Shown here: one piece after another, positions 17,799 through 26,454 of the stretch
Layout of the letters: every line of letters starts with the position of its first letter
Position numbering within the stretch: the first letter of the stretch is position 1
Source of the DNA: VAZQ01 sp963841105
GTDB lineage: Bacteria > Pseudomonadota > Alphaproteobacteria > Rhizobiales > Xanthobacteraceae
Direction: 5' to 3'
Assembly: GCA_963841105.1 (NCBI GenBank)
Contig: CAWJCB010000030.1
Location: 290,684 to 354,683 of the forward strand
Length of the DNA: 64,000 nt
Program-made: the position numbers and the translations under genes
Notes under the pieces: model-generated
The model's input: the letters and a program-made list of their open reading frames with translations, nothing else
Databases searched by the model: none
Told to the model about the DNA's origin: nothing

Positions 17799-19325
17799 AT
17801 GGATCTGTCCGACCTCATTGCGCGCAATGCGGCGTTCACGCCGGAGAAGGTGGCATTGCGCTACGCCGGGGGCGCTCTCACCTATGCCGCGCTGATACAA
17901 CGAATCACGGCTGCCGCGCGCGCGCTGAAATCGGTGCTTGGCATCGGCCGCGGCGATCGGGTCGCAATCCTGGCGGCAAATCATCCCGACTATCTCGTGC
18001 TGCTGTATGCCTGCGCGCGCCTGGGTGCGCTGCTGGTGCCGCTCAACTGGCGGCTCGCCGTGCCCGAGCAGCTGTTCATTCTCACCGACGCTTCCGCCAA
18101 GGTGCTGCTGGTGCAGGACGCCTTTGCAGCGGTGATCGCGCCGCTGCGGCAGGCGCAGCCCGGCGTGCGCATCGTCCGGCTCACCGCGAACGCCGCGGCG
18201 GACAGCTTCGATGAGTTGCTCGCGCGCGGTCACTTGTCGGCGTCATTTGGCGACGAGCGCAATCCGCACATCGACGCGACGAGTCCGCTTCTCCTCGTCT
18301 ACACCTCCGGCACGACCGGCCGCCCGAAGGGCGCCGTGCTGCGCCAGGAGGCGCTCCTCTGGAACGCGGTGATGAGCCAGCACATGCACGACCTCACTGC
18401 GAACGACCACGTGCTTACCGTTCTGCCGCTGTTCCATGTGGGCGGACTCAACATTCAGACCACTCCGGCGCTGCAGCTGGGCGCAACTGTCACCTTGCAC
18501 GCCCGCTTTGCTCCGGACACGACGCTGGCGGCAATCGCCTCGGAGCGCCCCAGCCTGCTCGTGCTCGTGCCCGCGACAATCCAGGCGCTGATCGCGCATC
18601 CGCAATGGAAGACCACGAATCTCTCCAGCCTGCGCGCGGTGACCACCGGCTCGACGCAGGTGGCGCAAGACCTGGTCGACGCGATCACCGCGCGCGGGAT
18701 ACCGGTTCTGCAGGTCTACGGCTCGACGGAAACCAGCCCCATTGCGATCTACACCCGCTTGGGCAGCGATCTCGGCCGCGCCGGCTCGACCGGGCTTCCC
18801 GGCCTGTGCTGCGAGGCGCGCCTCGTCGACGAAAACGGACGGGAGGTGCCGCACGGGACCGCCGGCGAGGTCGTCGTGCGCGGTCCGAACGTATTCTTCG
18901 AATATTGGGGCAACCAGGGAGCCACGCGCGAAGCGCTGCGCGGAGGATGGTACTTTTCCGGAGACATCGGAACGCGCGACGCCGACGGCCACTTCACCAT
19001 TCACGACCGCAAGAAAAACCTGATCGTCTCCGGCGGCGAGAACATTTATCCCGCCGAGATCGAGCGCGTGCTCCACGAGCACGCGGGCGTCGCGGAAGCC
19101 GCAGTGATCGGCCGTGCCGATCCGAGATGGCAGGAGGTACCCGTCGCCTATGTCGTGCGCAAACCGCAATCGAACGTGACTGCCGAGCAGATCGTCGCGC
19201 ATGTCGCGGCGCAGCTTGCCCGTTTCAAGGTGCCGCGCGACGTCGTCTTCGTGGATGCGCTGCCGCGCAACGCGCTCGGCAAGGTGCAGCACTTTTTGCT
19301 CAGACAAGAGGCGCAGCGGCGCTGA
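17799..19325 (+). CDS. Acyl-CoA synthetase (class I adenylate-forming, AMP-dependent)
   Basis: 508 residues with the full set of ANL-superfamily motifs: A3 LVYTSGTTGRPKGAVLR, LTVLPLFHVGGLN, A5 QVYGSTETSP, A7 GWYFSGDIGTRDADGHFTIHDRKKNLIVSGGENIYPAEIE, and the C-terminal catalytic lysine in LPRNALGKVQHFLLR. It activates a carboxylic acid to an acyl-adenylate and then a CoA thioester. The start ATG at 17799 matches the typical first residues (MDLSDLIARNAAFTPEKVALRY). It is divergent from the liv operon. The chain length or aromatic nature of the substrate cannot be read from the sequence. Confidence 0.92.
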   Translation: MDLSDLIARNAAFTPEKVALRYAGGALTYAALIQRITAAARALKSVLGIGRGDRVAILAANHPDYLVLLYACARLGALLVPLNWRLAVPEQLFILTDASAKVLLVQDAFAAVIAPLRQAQPGVRIVRLTANAAADSFDELLARGHLSASFGDERNPHIDATSPLLLVYTSGTTGRPKGAVLRQEALLWNAVMSQHMHDLTANDHVLTVLPLFHVGGLNIQTTPALQLGATVTLHARFAPDTTLAAIASERPSLLVLVPATIQALIAHPQWKTTNLSSLRAVTTGSTQVAQDLVDAITARGIPVLQVYGSTETSPIAIYTRLGSDLGRAGSTGLPGLCCEARLVDENGREVPHGTAGEVVVRGPNVFFEYWGNQGATREALRGGWYFSGDIGTRDADGHFTIHDRKKNLIVSGGENIYPAEIERVLHEHAGVAEAAVIGRADPRWQEVPVAYVVRKPQSNVTAEQIVAHVAAQLARFKVPRDVVFVDALPRNALGKVQHFLLRQEAQRR

Positions 19326-19446
19326 TCGGCGTAATCCAGTCTCCTGGGCAGGCGCGGTCGGGCTCCGCAACACCAAGAGCACATAGACAACCTGAGCGTG
19401 CGCTCACTATGATTGCTCCCGGTCAAAAATCACCTGGGGCTCTCAG

Positions 19447-19677
19447 ATGGCAAAGAGGAAGCGGCGCATTGCTCCAAAGCATACGGTTGACATTTCACTT
19501 CATGCTTCCGATCTCGCAAAGGCTGGTGCTGCCGTAACATTCAAAGTTCACGACCGTCATGGTTTGCTGGGCACAGTTGAGATAGGCCAGGGTTCATTCA
19601 TGTGGAAAGGAGCCAAAAAGCAGAGCTTCAAACGCATTCCCTGGACGTGGTTGGCTGCCGATCTCGACGCGTACTGA
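19447..19677 (+). CDS. Small hypothetical protein
   Basis: 76 residues, MAKRKRRIAPKHTVDISLHASDL onward, with a very basic N-terminus and a predicted beta-rich remainder (AVTFKVHDRHGLLGTVEIGQGSFMWKG, SFKRIPWTWLAADLDAY). I do not recognise it. The base composition is lower in GC than the flanking genes and the Shine-Dalgarno is weak, so it may be a recent acquisition. Confidence rests mainly on the balanced residue composition of this frame. Confidence 0.45.
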   Translation: MAKRKRRIAPKHTVDISLHASDLAKAGAAVTFKVHDRHGLLGTVEIGQGSFMWKGAKKQSFKRIPWTWLAADLDAY

Positions 19678-19982
19678 GCGAGTGGTGTTGTTACGGAAGA
19701 CCACACGGCGCGGCATGTCTTGTTGCCTTCTGGTCGCCGAGACGAGTTGCGAGATGAGGAACATGTTTCTCGACCGTGCGCTATTGGTCGAGACGATGCA
19801 TGACGCCGGCTGCAATTTCTTTTCGTTGAGCGCTGATGCCGTGTCATGGTGACGGGGCGGAACGCCGCCTGCCGCTTTCAATCAGCGAGCAAGGGGGGTC
19901 GGGGTCTGCAAATTAAGGCTTGCAAGTTGCATCCGCGGCGCCTATGTTCTTGATTTGTTCTCTGGCGGGCAGGTAACCGGCG
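19678..19982. other. Intergenic region without recognised content
   Basis: About 300 bp. I see no convincing coding frame, RNA or repeat. Short frames on both strands here lack good starts and balanced composition. Confidence 0.3.
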
Positions 19983-20531
19983 ATGTCGTCGTTCGCAAGA
20001 ATTGCAGCGAGTCGGAGCAACGGTCGCAGGAGCCGCGGCCCGCGCACGGCAGCGGGGAAATCAGTCGCCCGCCGCAACGCTGTGCGGCATGGACTCTCCG
20101 CGATCAAGCTTCGGGATTTGGCGGATGGCGAAAGAATTGCACGCCTTGCCGACAGGATTTGCGGGGACGATCCGGATCCGTTGCTGCGCCAGCAGGCGCT
20201 GATCATTGCCGAGAACCAAGTCATGCTGGCGCGCGTGCGCGCGGCGCGCATCGCCGCCATCGAGCAGGAGCTCGGCAATCACGCGGCCGGCAGTGAGACC
20301 GGATGTGGGCAGCGTTGGGTCGAAGCGCTGGCGAGCGAGACCGCCCGGGCGGCTCAGCAGATCGATCCGGCCGAGCCACGCATTGAATCGGAAGCCGTGC
20401 GGCGAGCCCTCCCCGCCATCGAGCGCATGAAGCGCTTCGAAGGGCGCGCTTGGCAGCAGGTGGAGCGCGCCATCCGCGATTTCACGCGCGTCAAATCTAA
20501 TAAGATGAACATCCCTGGTTGTAAATTATGA
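19983..20531 (+). CDS. Conserved hypothetical protein (GPRTAAGK..RNAVRHGLS family)
   Basis: 182 residues. The N-terminal stretch SRGPRTAAGKSVARRNAVRHGLSA is the hallmark of a small family widespread in Bradyrhizobium-like and other bacteria (often GPKTPEGKARSSRNALKHGL), whose function is unknown and which often lies near mobile DNA. The rest is helical and Arg/Glu-rich (ARVRAARIAAIEQELGNHA, ERMKRFEGRAWQQVERAIRDF). No signal peptide or membrane segment. The start ATG at 19983 is acceptable, but a clear ribosome-binding site is not seen. Confidence 0.65.
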   Translation: MSSFARIAASRSNGRRSRGPRTAAGKSVARRNAVRHGLSAIKLRDLADGERIARLADRICGDDPDPLLRQQALIIAENQVMLARVRAARIAAIEQELGNHAAGSETGCGQRWVEALASETARAAQQIDPAEPRIESEAVRRALPAIERMKRFEGRAWQQVERAIRDFTRVKSNKMNIPGCKL

Positions 20532-20613
20532 AAGATACAATTGCACGCGTCCGATTTTGCAAACTGCAAAACTGCAAAACGAACCTAGAGTTCCATTGCG
20601 ACGGCCGTTGTGG

Positions 20614-20811
20614 CTACAAGCGGTCCGGATCGACCTCGATGTCCTCCGGCGCGATCCAAACGACTTTGTCGTCCTCCCAGATGCATACGGGATTTCCGAG
20701 CTGCTTGTGGCGCCACAGAGCCTCGCGAACACCCCGGCCAAGCGCCTGCGTGATGAGCTCCACGTCTTCTAGCCGCTCGCGCAACGAACGATTTGATAGA
20801 GCGTCAGGCAC
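20614..20811 (-). CDS. Small protein paired with the zeta-toxin-like kinase (possible antitoxin)
   Basis: 65 residues, MPDALSNRSLRERLEDVELITQALGRGVREALWRHKQLGNPVCIWEDDKVVWIAPEDIEVDPDRL in outline: an N-terminal helix followed by a small beta part ending with Ile-Glu-Val-Asp-Pro-Asp. It starts inside the last codons of the zeta-like kinase gene (8-nt overlap), so the two are translationally coupled. Position and size fit an antitoxin, but toxin-first order is unusual and I see no direct homology to known epsilon antitoxins. Confidence 0.6.
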   Translation of the reverse strand: MPDALSNRSLRERLEDVELITQALGRGVREALWRHKQLGNPVCIWEDDKVVWIAPEDIEVDPDRL

Positions 20812-21400
20812 TGCTGAACTCCTTTAGGGCTCGCCACGCGTCTGTGTCATTAACGTTGTCAATTGTTGAACTTCTTCCGTTGGCGATCGCGGTGGGCTCG
20901 CCCCGGCCTGAATTATTGAACACCTGCCAGCGGTCTGCCAGCGGAATGTACAACTCGAACAAATTCACCAAACCAGCGCGATAACGCCGCCTCACCACAT
21001 CTGCCGGCACATGATGTCCACCCTGACGAACCCGCTCCATTACCCGATTTACCGCAAGCTCGGCGCTGCGCAGCCAGAGGAATAAAAGGTGCACCTCGTA
21101 ACCACCCCGCTGCAGTCTCGTAAGCCAGCGCAAGAGGCTGCGGCTGGCCAAAGTCGTTTCGAATGCGAAACTCTGCTTTCGCGTCGCCAATTCATTCAGG
21201 CGCACCAGCATGATTCGCCCTGCCGAAAAGGCGACGGAGTCCGGACGGAACGCGGAGAGACCGGCAGCGATGGTGTCGGCATTCACGAACTCCACGACCT
21301 CGAGACTGTCCTTGAGCAGCGCGGGGGCTGTCGTGGACTTACCCGCGCCGTTTGGCCCCGCAACAACAATCACCTGAGGCGCGGCCGCGTGAGCGCTCAT
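20804..21400 (-). CDS. Zeta-toxin-family P-loop kinase
   Basis: 198 residues with the zeta/PezT-type layout: strand VIVVAGPNGAGKST (Walker A at residues 15-23), the substrate-side VEFVNADTIAAGLSAFRPDS, and FAFETTLASRSLLRWLTRLQRGGYEVHLLFLWL. RVRQGGHHVPADVVRRRYRAGLVNLFELYIPLADRW provides the basic lid residues. Zeta toxins phosphorylate UDP-N-acetylglucosamine; this compact subfamily, common in chromosomes, may act on another small molecule. The start codon overlaps the stop of the NicX-like gene in an ATGA arrangement, and the end overlaps a 65-residue partner gene. A toxin-antitoxin role is therefore likely but not shown. Confidence 0.8.
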   Translation of the reverse strand: MSAHAAAPQVIVVAGPNGAGKSTTAPALLKDSLEVVEFVNADTIAAGLSAFRPDSVAFSAGRIMLVRLNELATRKQSFAFETTLASRSLLRWLTRLQRGGYEVHLLFLWLRSAELAVNRVMERVRQGGHHVPADVVRRRYRAGLVNLFELYIPLADRWQVFNNSGRGEPTAIANGRSSTIDNVNDTDAWRALKEFSSA

Positions 21401-22446
21401 CTCCCGAACACGTCCTGCAGCACGCCCTCGCGCACGACGACGGTGTCATCGATGGTGATGGTGGTACTCATCACCGGGATGTCGAAATGGCCGGCGGTGT
21501 AGCGGCCGGCAAACTCGTTGGCGCCGGTGGAGAACAGGAAATTGCCGGCAACTGCGCGCAACTCCGTCCCGTTGGTGTCGCGCTGGTCGTACATGGCGAG
21601 CGCCTCGTAGCGCGCCTTGGGATTCATTCCGAAGCCGACATGGGAGACCGCATAGGCTTCGCGCTCGCCCCAGGCCGCGAGATAGCCACGCATCATCGCG
21701 GCGTCGGCGCCTTCGCCTTCGATCCCGGTGATGTAGTCGCTCGCCAGGGTGAGCCGGATCGGCGCCTGCAAATAGCGCTTGAAGGTCAGGTTGACGTCGC
21801 CGCGATCGAGCACGAGGGTGCCGTTGACGGCGCCGGCCTTCGGGAAGCTCACGACGAGTCCGCCTGGCCAATGCGCGAGGGTGCCGGGCCGATCGGTCCA
21901 GCCCCAGACGCCGACGGTCGTCGCCCCCTGCAAGTCGATGTCGAGCCTGGTGCCGGCGGCCGACACAACATGCATGCGTCTCGCGCCGCGCACCATTTTG
22001 GCCGCCGCGCGCACGCGGCTCTCCAGCGCAGGGTCGGGCCGGAACCGCTCGAGCGCTTCCGGATGCTCATTGGAGATCACCAGGATGCGGGCGCCGGCGC
22101 GCAGGATTTCGGGCGTTTCCGGCGCATGCATCAACCCTTCGAGGGTGCAATCCACCACCAGGATGGAGGCGCCGAGTGCCGCAACGACTGGCACGAGCCG
22201 GCCGATCGTCTCGCTCGCCCCGGTCGAGCGCACCGCAACCGGATGCCGGTTGCGCGGCGTCGGCACCACGATATGAAATGCCCGCGCTCCCAGGCGCAGC
22301 AATGCAAGCTCGGCAAGCTGCACGTTAAGCCCGCGCGATTGTGTCTCGGAAAGAATGGTCGCGGCGTCCCCCTGCTTCACGCCGCAGCATGCGAAGATCT
22401 CGCCGAAGGCTTCGATCCATTTGCCCTCGATGCGATCCGCTAACAT
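21397..22446 (-). CDS. 2,5-dihydroxypyridine 5,6-dioxygenase-like protein (NicX / M29-like)
   Basis: 349 residues that align by eye with the NicX family, an iron-dependent, peptidase-M29-like fold that opens the ring of 2,5-dihydroxypyridine in nicotinate breakdown. Shared segments: RILVISNEHPEALERFRPD, LHVVSAAGTRLDIDLQG-type strand, GTLAHWPGGLVVSFPKAGAVNGTLVLDRGD, ITGIEGEGADA, YAVSHVGFGMNPKARY and GNFLFSTGANEFAGRYTAGHFDIP with the C-terminal His-Asp ligands. The upstream gene encodes a RidA-like protein whose stop lies directly before this ATG, fitting a small catabolic operon. NicX itself may not be the exact activity; a related aminohydroxy-aromatic could be the substrate. Confidence 0.7.
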   Translation of the reverse strand: MLADRIEGKWIEAFGEIFACCGVKQGDAATILSETQSRGLNVQLAELALLRLGARAFHIVVPTPRNRHPVAVRSTGASETIGRLVPVVAALGASILVVDCTLEGLMHAPETPEILRAGARILVISNEHPEALERFRPDPALESRVRAAAKMVRGARRMHVVSAAGTRLDIDLQGATTVGVWGWTDRPGTLAHWPGGLVVSFPKAGAVNGTLVLDRGDVNLTFKRYLQAPIRLTLASDYITGIEGEGADAAMMRGYLAAWGEREAYAVSHVGFGMNPKARYEALAMYDQRDTNGTELRAVAGNFLFSTGANEFAGRYTAGHFDIPVMSTTITIDDTVVVREGVLQDVFGR

Positions 22447-23196
22447 CTAAACAATGCGCTCCTTGCTGATCGCGCGGCAATCCATCTCGAACTCGAGCTC
22501 CTCAACCGGCGGACGCGCATAATGCCATGTCAGCCCGGAATGAGCGGCGCCGCGGCGAACGATCTCGTCGGCGAGGAAAGGATAAAGATCATGCACCGTG
22601 TAGACCTGGGTGGCGGTGGTGTCCGCCCAGGTGAAGCCGAGTGCCGCCAGGCGGCGCTCCATCTCGCCGAGCACGTGGCGCGCTTTCTCGCGCATGGCAT
22701 CGAGGGTCGTCTCGCCGCGGCGGACGATGCGTTCGCTGTAGCTCGCCCCTCCCTCTCTTGCCTCCGCGCTGCCCGCAATGACGAAGCTCGGCGCTTTCTC
22801 CGTGGCAGGCATGGTGAAGGAAAAGGCGTGAAATGCCGGCTCCGTCGGAGGGTGAATCAGCGGACAGACATTGCTGCGGGCAACCGGGTTCACCTGACCG
22901 TCGAAGATCCCCCATTTTCTGAGCGTCACGACATAGGTCTCGTTGAACGCACGAAAGCCTTGCTCGGTGAATGGTGCTGGCGAACGCAATTCGCAGGCGC
23001 AGAACGCCGTCAAGGGTCGGCCGGCTTGCCTGATGAGTTGCTCGATGCGCGCGAAGCCTTGCGTCAGCGGCACCGGCGTGTGGAACCGCACGCGCTCAAT
23101 GGCATACCCGGGAAGCGCCGCCGCACCGCCCGAGTATTGAAAGACAGCCGGGATGAAGCGGTAGCCTCCCGCGGAAAATTCGACTGCGCCGGCCAT
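22447..23196 (-). CDS. RidA-like protein (two-domain, deaminase-like)
   Basis: 249 residues. The C-terminal part (SERIVRRGETTLDAMREKARHVLGEMERRLAALGFTWADTTATQVYTVHDLYPFLADEIVRRG) has the helix-strand pattern of RidA/YjgF proteins, and the N-terminal half (GYRFIPAVFQYSGGAAALPGYAIERVRFHTPVPL, GRPLTAFCACELRSPAPFTEQGFRAFN) looks like a diverged second copy. Some proteins of this type are described as aminomuconate deaminases in aminoaromatic degradation, which would fit the ring-cleavage enzyme encoded immediately downstream; this link is inference. Stop and next start are adjacent (TAGATG), so the two are cotranscribed. Confidence 0.6.
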   Translation of the reverse strand: MAGAVEFSAGGYRFIPAVFQYSGGAAALPGYAIERVRFHTPVPLTQGFARIEQLIRQAGRPLTAFCACELRSPAPFTEQGFRAFNETYVVTLRKWGIFDGQVNPVARSNVCPLIHPPTEPAFHAFSFTMPATEKAPSFVIAGSAEAREGGASYSERIVRRGETTLDAMREKARHVLGEMERRLAALGFTWADTTATQVYTVHDLYPFLADEIVRRGAAHSGLTWHYARPPVEELEFEMDCRAISKERIV

Positions 23197-23388
23197 GTTG
23201 CACCTCCCGCAGAAGAATACGCCATTTCCCCGAAGCTGCCAGTACGATGCATGAGAGCACGAGTCATGCTGATAATTGTTTCAGCGTCCGCTGGCGCCGG
23301 CCTGATCGGGATGCTCTGATGCGTTTTCATCCGAAAATCCGCTATATTGCGCGAGCGCTCACCATGAGTGCAATCAGGGAGGACGAAG

Positions 23389-23892
23389 ATGTTGCAATTC
23401 AAGTTCCGCTCCAGCGCGACCGTGCTCGGCTGTGCTCTTGCCTCGGCGATAGTCTCGACCGCGGGCGCTCAACTGCTCAACCACAAGGATCTGAGCGCGT
23501 CCATGGCGATAACCATCGCGCAAACGGCGATCGAGACCTGCAAAGCCAACGGTTACGCCGTATCCGCGACGGTGGTTGGCCGCAATGGCGAGATCATCGT
23601 TCAGGTGCGCGGCGACAACACCGGCCCCCATACCATCGAGAACAGCATGCGCAAGGCCTATACCGCACGCACGTTCCGTTCCCCCTCCGGCGCGTTGGTC
23701 GAGCGGTTGAAGGCCGATCCAACGCTTGGGCTGATCCACCTCACCAACGTCATAGCCAATCAGGGAGCGCTTCCGATCAAGATAGGCGACGAGGTCATCG
23801 GCGCCGCGGGCGCTTCGGGGGCTCCCGGCGGCGAAAAGGATGAAGCTTGCGTCAAGGCCGGGATCGACAAGGTGGCCGATCAGCTCAAGTGA
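23389..23892 (+). CDS. Exported GlcG/HbpS-family heme-binding-like protein
   Basis: 167 residues from the ATG at 23389, which follows GGGAGGA at 23377-23383. The signal peptide (RSSATVLGCALASAIVSTAGAQ) precedes a complete GlcG/HbpS domain: LSASMAITIAQTAIETCKANGYAVSATVVGRNGEIIVQVRGDNTGPHTIENSMRKAYTARTF, then IKIGDEVIGAAGASGAPGGEKDEACVKAGI. The family includes extracellular heme binders and proteins of unknown function near glycolate genes. It is monocistronic, followed by a nested repeat region. Confidence 0.85.
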   Translation: MLQFKFRSSATVLGCALASAIVSTAGAQLLNHKDLSASMAITIAQTAIETCKANGYAVSATVVGRNGEIIVQVRGDNTGPHTIENSMRKAYTARTFRSPSGALVERLKADPTLGLIHLTNVIANQGALPIKIGDEVIGAAGASGAPGGEKDEACVKAGIDKVADQLK

Positions 23893-23944
23893 GCGCGCGT
23901 TCCCCACCGACCCTTTCAGGCATGGCGATCGCATTTGGGTTGGC

Positions 23945-24130
23945 TGAGGCCCCCCTCACCCGCTCGCTTCGCTCGCGACCTCTCCCCGATGGGGAGAGGT
24001 GAACCGAGTCTTGGTAGCCACTTGAGAACCTTCTCCGCGGTTCGAGATGTTCATCGGACGAGCAGCACACTCGATCACCTCTCCCCATCGGGGAGAGGTC
24101 GGCGCCGAAGGCGCCGGGTGAGGGGGTCAC
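23945..24130. repeat. Nested inverted repeats (GCCCCCCTCACC / CTCTCCCC families)
   Basis: Two hairpins of the CCTCTCCCC-AT-GGGGAGAGG type lie at about 23979-24001 and 24077-24099, enclosed by CCCCCTCACCCG at the left and CGGGTGAGGGGG at the right, so the whole region is one long inverted repeat of about 185 bp. The organisation matches 12891-13048. No gene is present between 23893 and 24206. Confidence 0.75.
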
Positions 24131-24206
24131 CGGCATCAACTGCGATTTGCCCTGCGAGAGTTTGCACACGTTGGGTCGCGAGCCTCGGGAAGCGCTCACA
24201 AGAAGA

Positions 24207-24830
24207 ATGATCGTGAAGCTCTATGACCGCTGGGTCCTGCCGAGGTTCATCGAATTTGCCATGCGCCAGCAGCAACTGGAAAAGTATCGCCGCGAGCTGG
24301 GTGCCGAGGCGCAAGGACGCGTTCTGGAGATCGGTGTCGGATCGGGATTGAACTTCTCGTTCTATGGACCGCGGGTGGAGCGCGTGATTGGGCTCGACCC
24401 TTGCGCCCGCTTGCTCGCACGGGCACGCCGACGCGCCGCCGCGGCCGGCATTCACGCCCTGTTTGTGCAGGCTTCCGCGATCGCAATCCCCCTCCCCGCG
24501 AGCACGGTTGATGCGGTGGTGATGACCTGGACGCTGTGCTCGATCGCCGATCGACGGGCCGCGCTGATGGAGATGCACCGGGTGCTCAAGCCCGCCGGCA
24601 AGCTGCTCTTCGCCGAGCACGGGCTTTCACCTGACCCTGTGATCGAGCGCTGGCAGCACCGCCTCACCCCCATTTGGCGCCATGTCGCGGGAGGGTGTCA
24701 CCTCGATCGAAAGATTGACGACCTTATTCGTTCGGCCGGTTTCGATATGACCAGGCTGCGAACGGAATACGCGCACGGACCGCGCCCGATGACGTACATG
24801 TATGTGGGATGCGCACAGTCAGCGGCATGA
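24207..24830 (+). CDS. SAM-dependent class I methyltransferase
   Basis: 207 residues starting MIVKLYDRWVLPRFIEFAMRQQQLEKYRRE. The SAM-binding glycine motif I is VLEIGVGSGLNFSFYG, motif II GLDPCARLLARARRRAA, and DAVVMTWTLCSIADRRAALMEMHRVLKPAGKLLFAEHG covers motifs post-I to III. The overall layout resembles Methyltransf_11 proteins similar to the thiol-methyltransferase-like TMT1A group in sequence order (W..H/P..W..ggC), including the GGCHLDRKIDDLIRSAGF segment. Substrate unknown. Its stop overlaps the start of the following peptidase-like gene (ATGA), so they are coupled. Confidence 0.85.
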   Translation: MIVKLYDRWVLPRFIEFAMRQQQLEKYRRELGAEAQGRVLEIGVGSGLNFSFYGPRVERVIGLDPCARLLARARRRAAAAGIHALFVQASAIAIPLPASTVDAVVMTWTLCSIADRRAALMEMHRVLKPAGKLLFAEHGLSPDPVIERWQHRLTPIWRHVAGGCHLDRKIDDLIRSAGFDMTRLRTEYAHGPRPMTYMYVGCAQSAA

Positions 24831-25918
24831 TGCATCAGCAGCAACATCCTTATTCACAAAGCTATCGAGAAGCGCGTGAGCGCTTTCGCAAGACGGCAAG
24901 GGAGGCTGGCGGCCGGCTTGAAGCGCATCCGGTGCAAGGCTCCTCGGACAGCGAGGCAAGCTTAACGATCGATATTGTCGCCATTGGCGCATCTTCCCCG
25001 AGCTGGTCGGTGGTTGTTTCCTCCGGCCTGCACGGTGTTGAAGGATTTTTTGGATCAGCCATCCAGATATCCTGTCTGGCGCAGCTGAGCGCAGCTGACC
25101 TCCAACGATCAGGCGGGGAATTCGTCTTCATTCACGCAATCAATCCGTTCGGGTTTTCCGAGCTCAGGCGCGCCAATGAAAACAACATCGATCTGAACAG
25201 AAACTTTCTGCTCCCCGGAGAGGCCTATGCGGGAGCGTCAGCAGAATACGCCGCGCTCAACGGCTTTCTCAATCCTTCCACTCCTCCGCAACTGTTCGAC
25301 CCCTATCTTGCAAGAGCCTGCTGGACGATTGCGCGCCTCGGACTGCCGGCGTTAAAGCAGGCCGTTGCAGAAGGCCAGTATTCGTATCCGAACGGCATTT
25401 TCTTCGGCGGACATCAGCCGGCCCGATCCACGGCGATAATCAGAGACAATATGATGAGGTGGATTCGAGGCCGGCGGGTCGTGCATCTGGATTTGCATAG
25501 CGGACTGGGCAAATATGCTGCGTACAAGCTGCTGGCGTCGGCGCGCCTTGATGCTCAGGAGCTTGCTGTCTATCGGCAGCTCTTTGGAACGGAAACACAG
25601 ATCGCCGGGAGCGATCGTGGAATCGCGTACAGGATGCGCGGAGACCTCGGTCACTACGTGTCCTCGATGGCCAAGAGCATCGATTATCGATTCTTGTTCG
25701 TGGAGTTTGGTACCTACTCTCCTGTTCGCGTTCTGGGTGCTCTGCGTAGGGAGAATCAGTCTCACTTCCTCATGCCGAAGGACAGCACGGCACGTCAGCG
25801 AGCAAAGGCCGCGCTTCTGGAATGCTTTTGCCCCGCGTCCTCGTCGTGGCGCGCATCGGTCCTTCAACAAGGCCTGCTGATCATCGAAAGAGCGCGGCAG
25901 GCTGCTGCGCGTGAATAG
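24827..25918 (+). CDS. DUF2817-like zinc carboxypeptidase-fold protein
   Basis: 363 residues with the DUF2817 pattern of M14-like enzymes: VVVSSGLHGVEGFFGSAIQ (His and Glu metal ligands), FVFIHAINPFGFSELRRANENNIDLNRNFL, VVHLDLHSGLGKYA (third ligand His) and FLFVEFGTYSPVRVLGALRREN, whose Glu would be the catalytic residue. No signal peptide is seen, so it is likely cytoplasmic. The ATG at 24827 overlaps the stop of the methyltransferase gene. The natural substrate of the family is not known to me. Confidence 0.8.
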   Translation: MMHQQQHPYSQSYREARERFRKTAREAGGRLEAHPVQGSSDSEASLTIDIVAIGASSPSWSVVVSSGLHGVEGFFGSAIQISCLAQLSAADLQRSGGEFVFIHAINPFGFSELRRANENNIDLNRNFLLPGEAYAGASAEYAALNGFLNPSTPPQLFDPYLARACWTIARLGLPALKQAVAEGQYSYPNGIFFGGHQPARSTAIIRDNMMRWIRGRRVVHLDLHSGLGKYAAYKLLASARLDAQELAVYRQLFGTETQIAGSDRGIAYRMRGDLGHYVSSMAKSIDYRFLFVEFGTYSPVRVLGALRRENQSHFLMPKDSTARQRAKAALLECFCPASSSWRASVLQQGLLIIERARQAAARE

Positions 25919-26033
25919 TGCATGCTTCCTCGCTCGCAAACATTGCGAACGCAATTGACATCTGTTATTTTTCCGGGAGCAATCTCCTGACCTATCAATA
26001 TCCTGGTCACATCGAGCAAAAAGGGAGATTCGG

Positions 26034-26348
26034 ATGATCACAGCAATTGTTCGGTTTGGACTTCCGCCCGGCACCAGCTTGGAAGCGGCTAAGGCCATGT
26101 TCGAAAAGTCCGCTCCCAACTACAAAGGTGTCCCAGGCCTGGTACGAAAATACTATCTCTTCGGCGACGATGGGACGGGCGGCGGTGTGTATCTCTGGGA
26201 AAGCCGCGAGGCAGCGGATAGCATGTACTCCGATGCCTGGAGGAAGATGATCAGCGAAAGGTTCGGCAACCCGCCGCGGATCACCTACTTCGAGTCTCCG
26301 GTTATCGTCAACAACTCCACGCGTTCCGCGAGTGCCGAGGCGGCCTGA
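26034..26348 (+). CDS. YdhR/ABM-type small protein (putative monooxygenase)
   Basis: 104 residues in a dimeric ferredoxin-like alpha/beta fold: MITAIVRFGLPPGTSLEAAKAMFEKSAPNYKGVPGLVRKYYLFGDDGTGGGVYLWESREAADSM, followed by a short C-terminal strand and tail. The pattern (strand, helix, PGLV.KYY, GGVYLWES..A) is that of the YdhR/antibiotic-biosynthesis-monooxygenase-like family, some members of which are cofactor-free oxygenases and many of which are uncharacterised. A good ribosome-binding site (AAAGGGAGA) precedes the ATG. It may be cotranscribed with the TPR gene 106 nt downstream. Confidence 0.75.
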   Translation: MITAIVRFGLPPGTSLEAAKAMFEKSAPNYKGVPGLVRKYYLFGDDGTGGGVYLWESREAADSMYSDAWRKMISERFGNPPRITYFESPVIVNNSTRSASAEAA

Positions 26349-26454
26349 CCAGGACCGCCTTTAAGGGCGGCGCGCCATTTGCCGGCATTCAAAGCTGGCG
26401 TACGCAACGCGATGTGCGCGGCATTTTAACGTTCGGCGAGAAGAGGAGGAGATC

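Noticed and set aside
21352..22443. 363-codon plus-strand frame opposite the NicX-like gene
   Set aside because: It is a GC-driven shadow; the minus-strand gene has the dioxygenase-like motifs and fits the operon.
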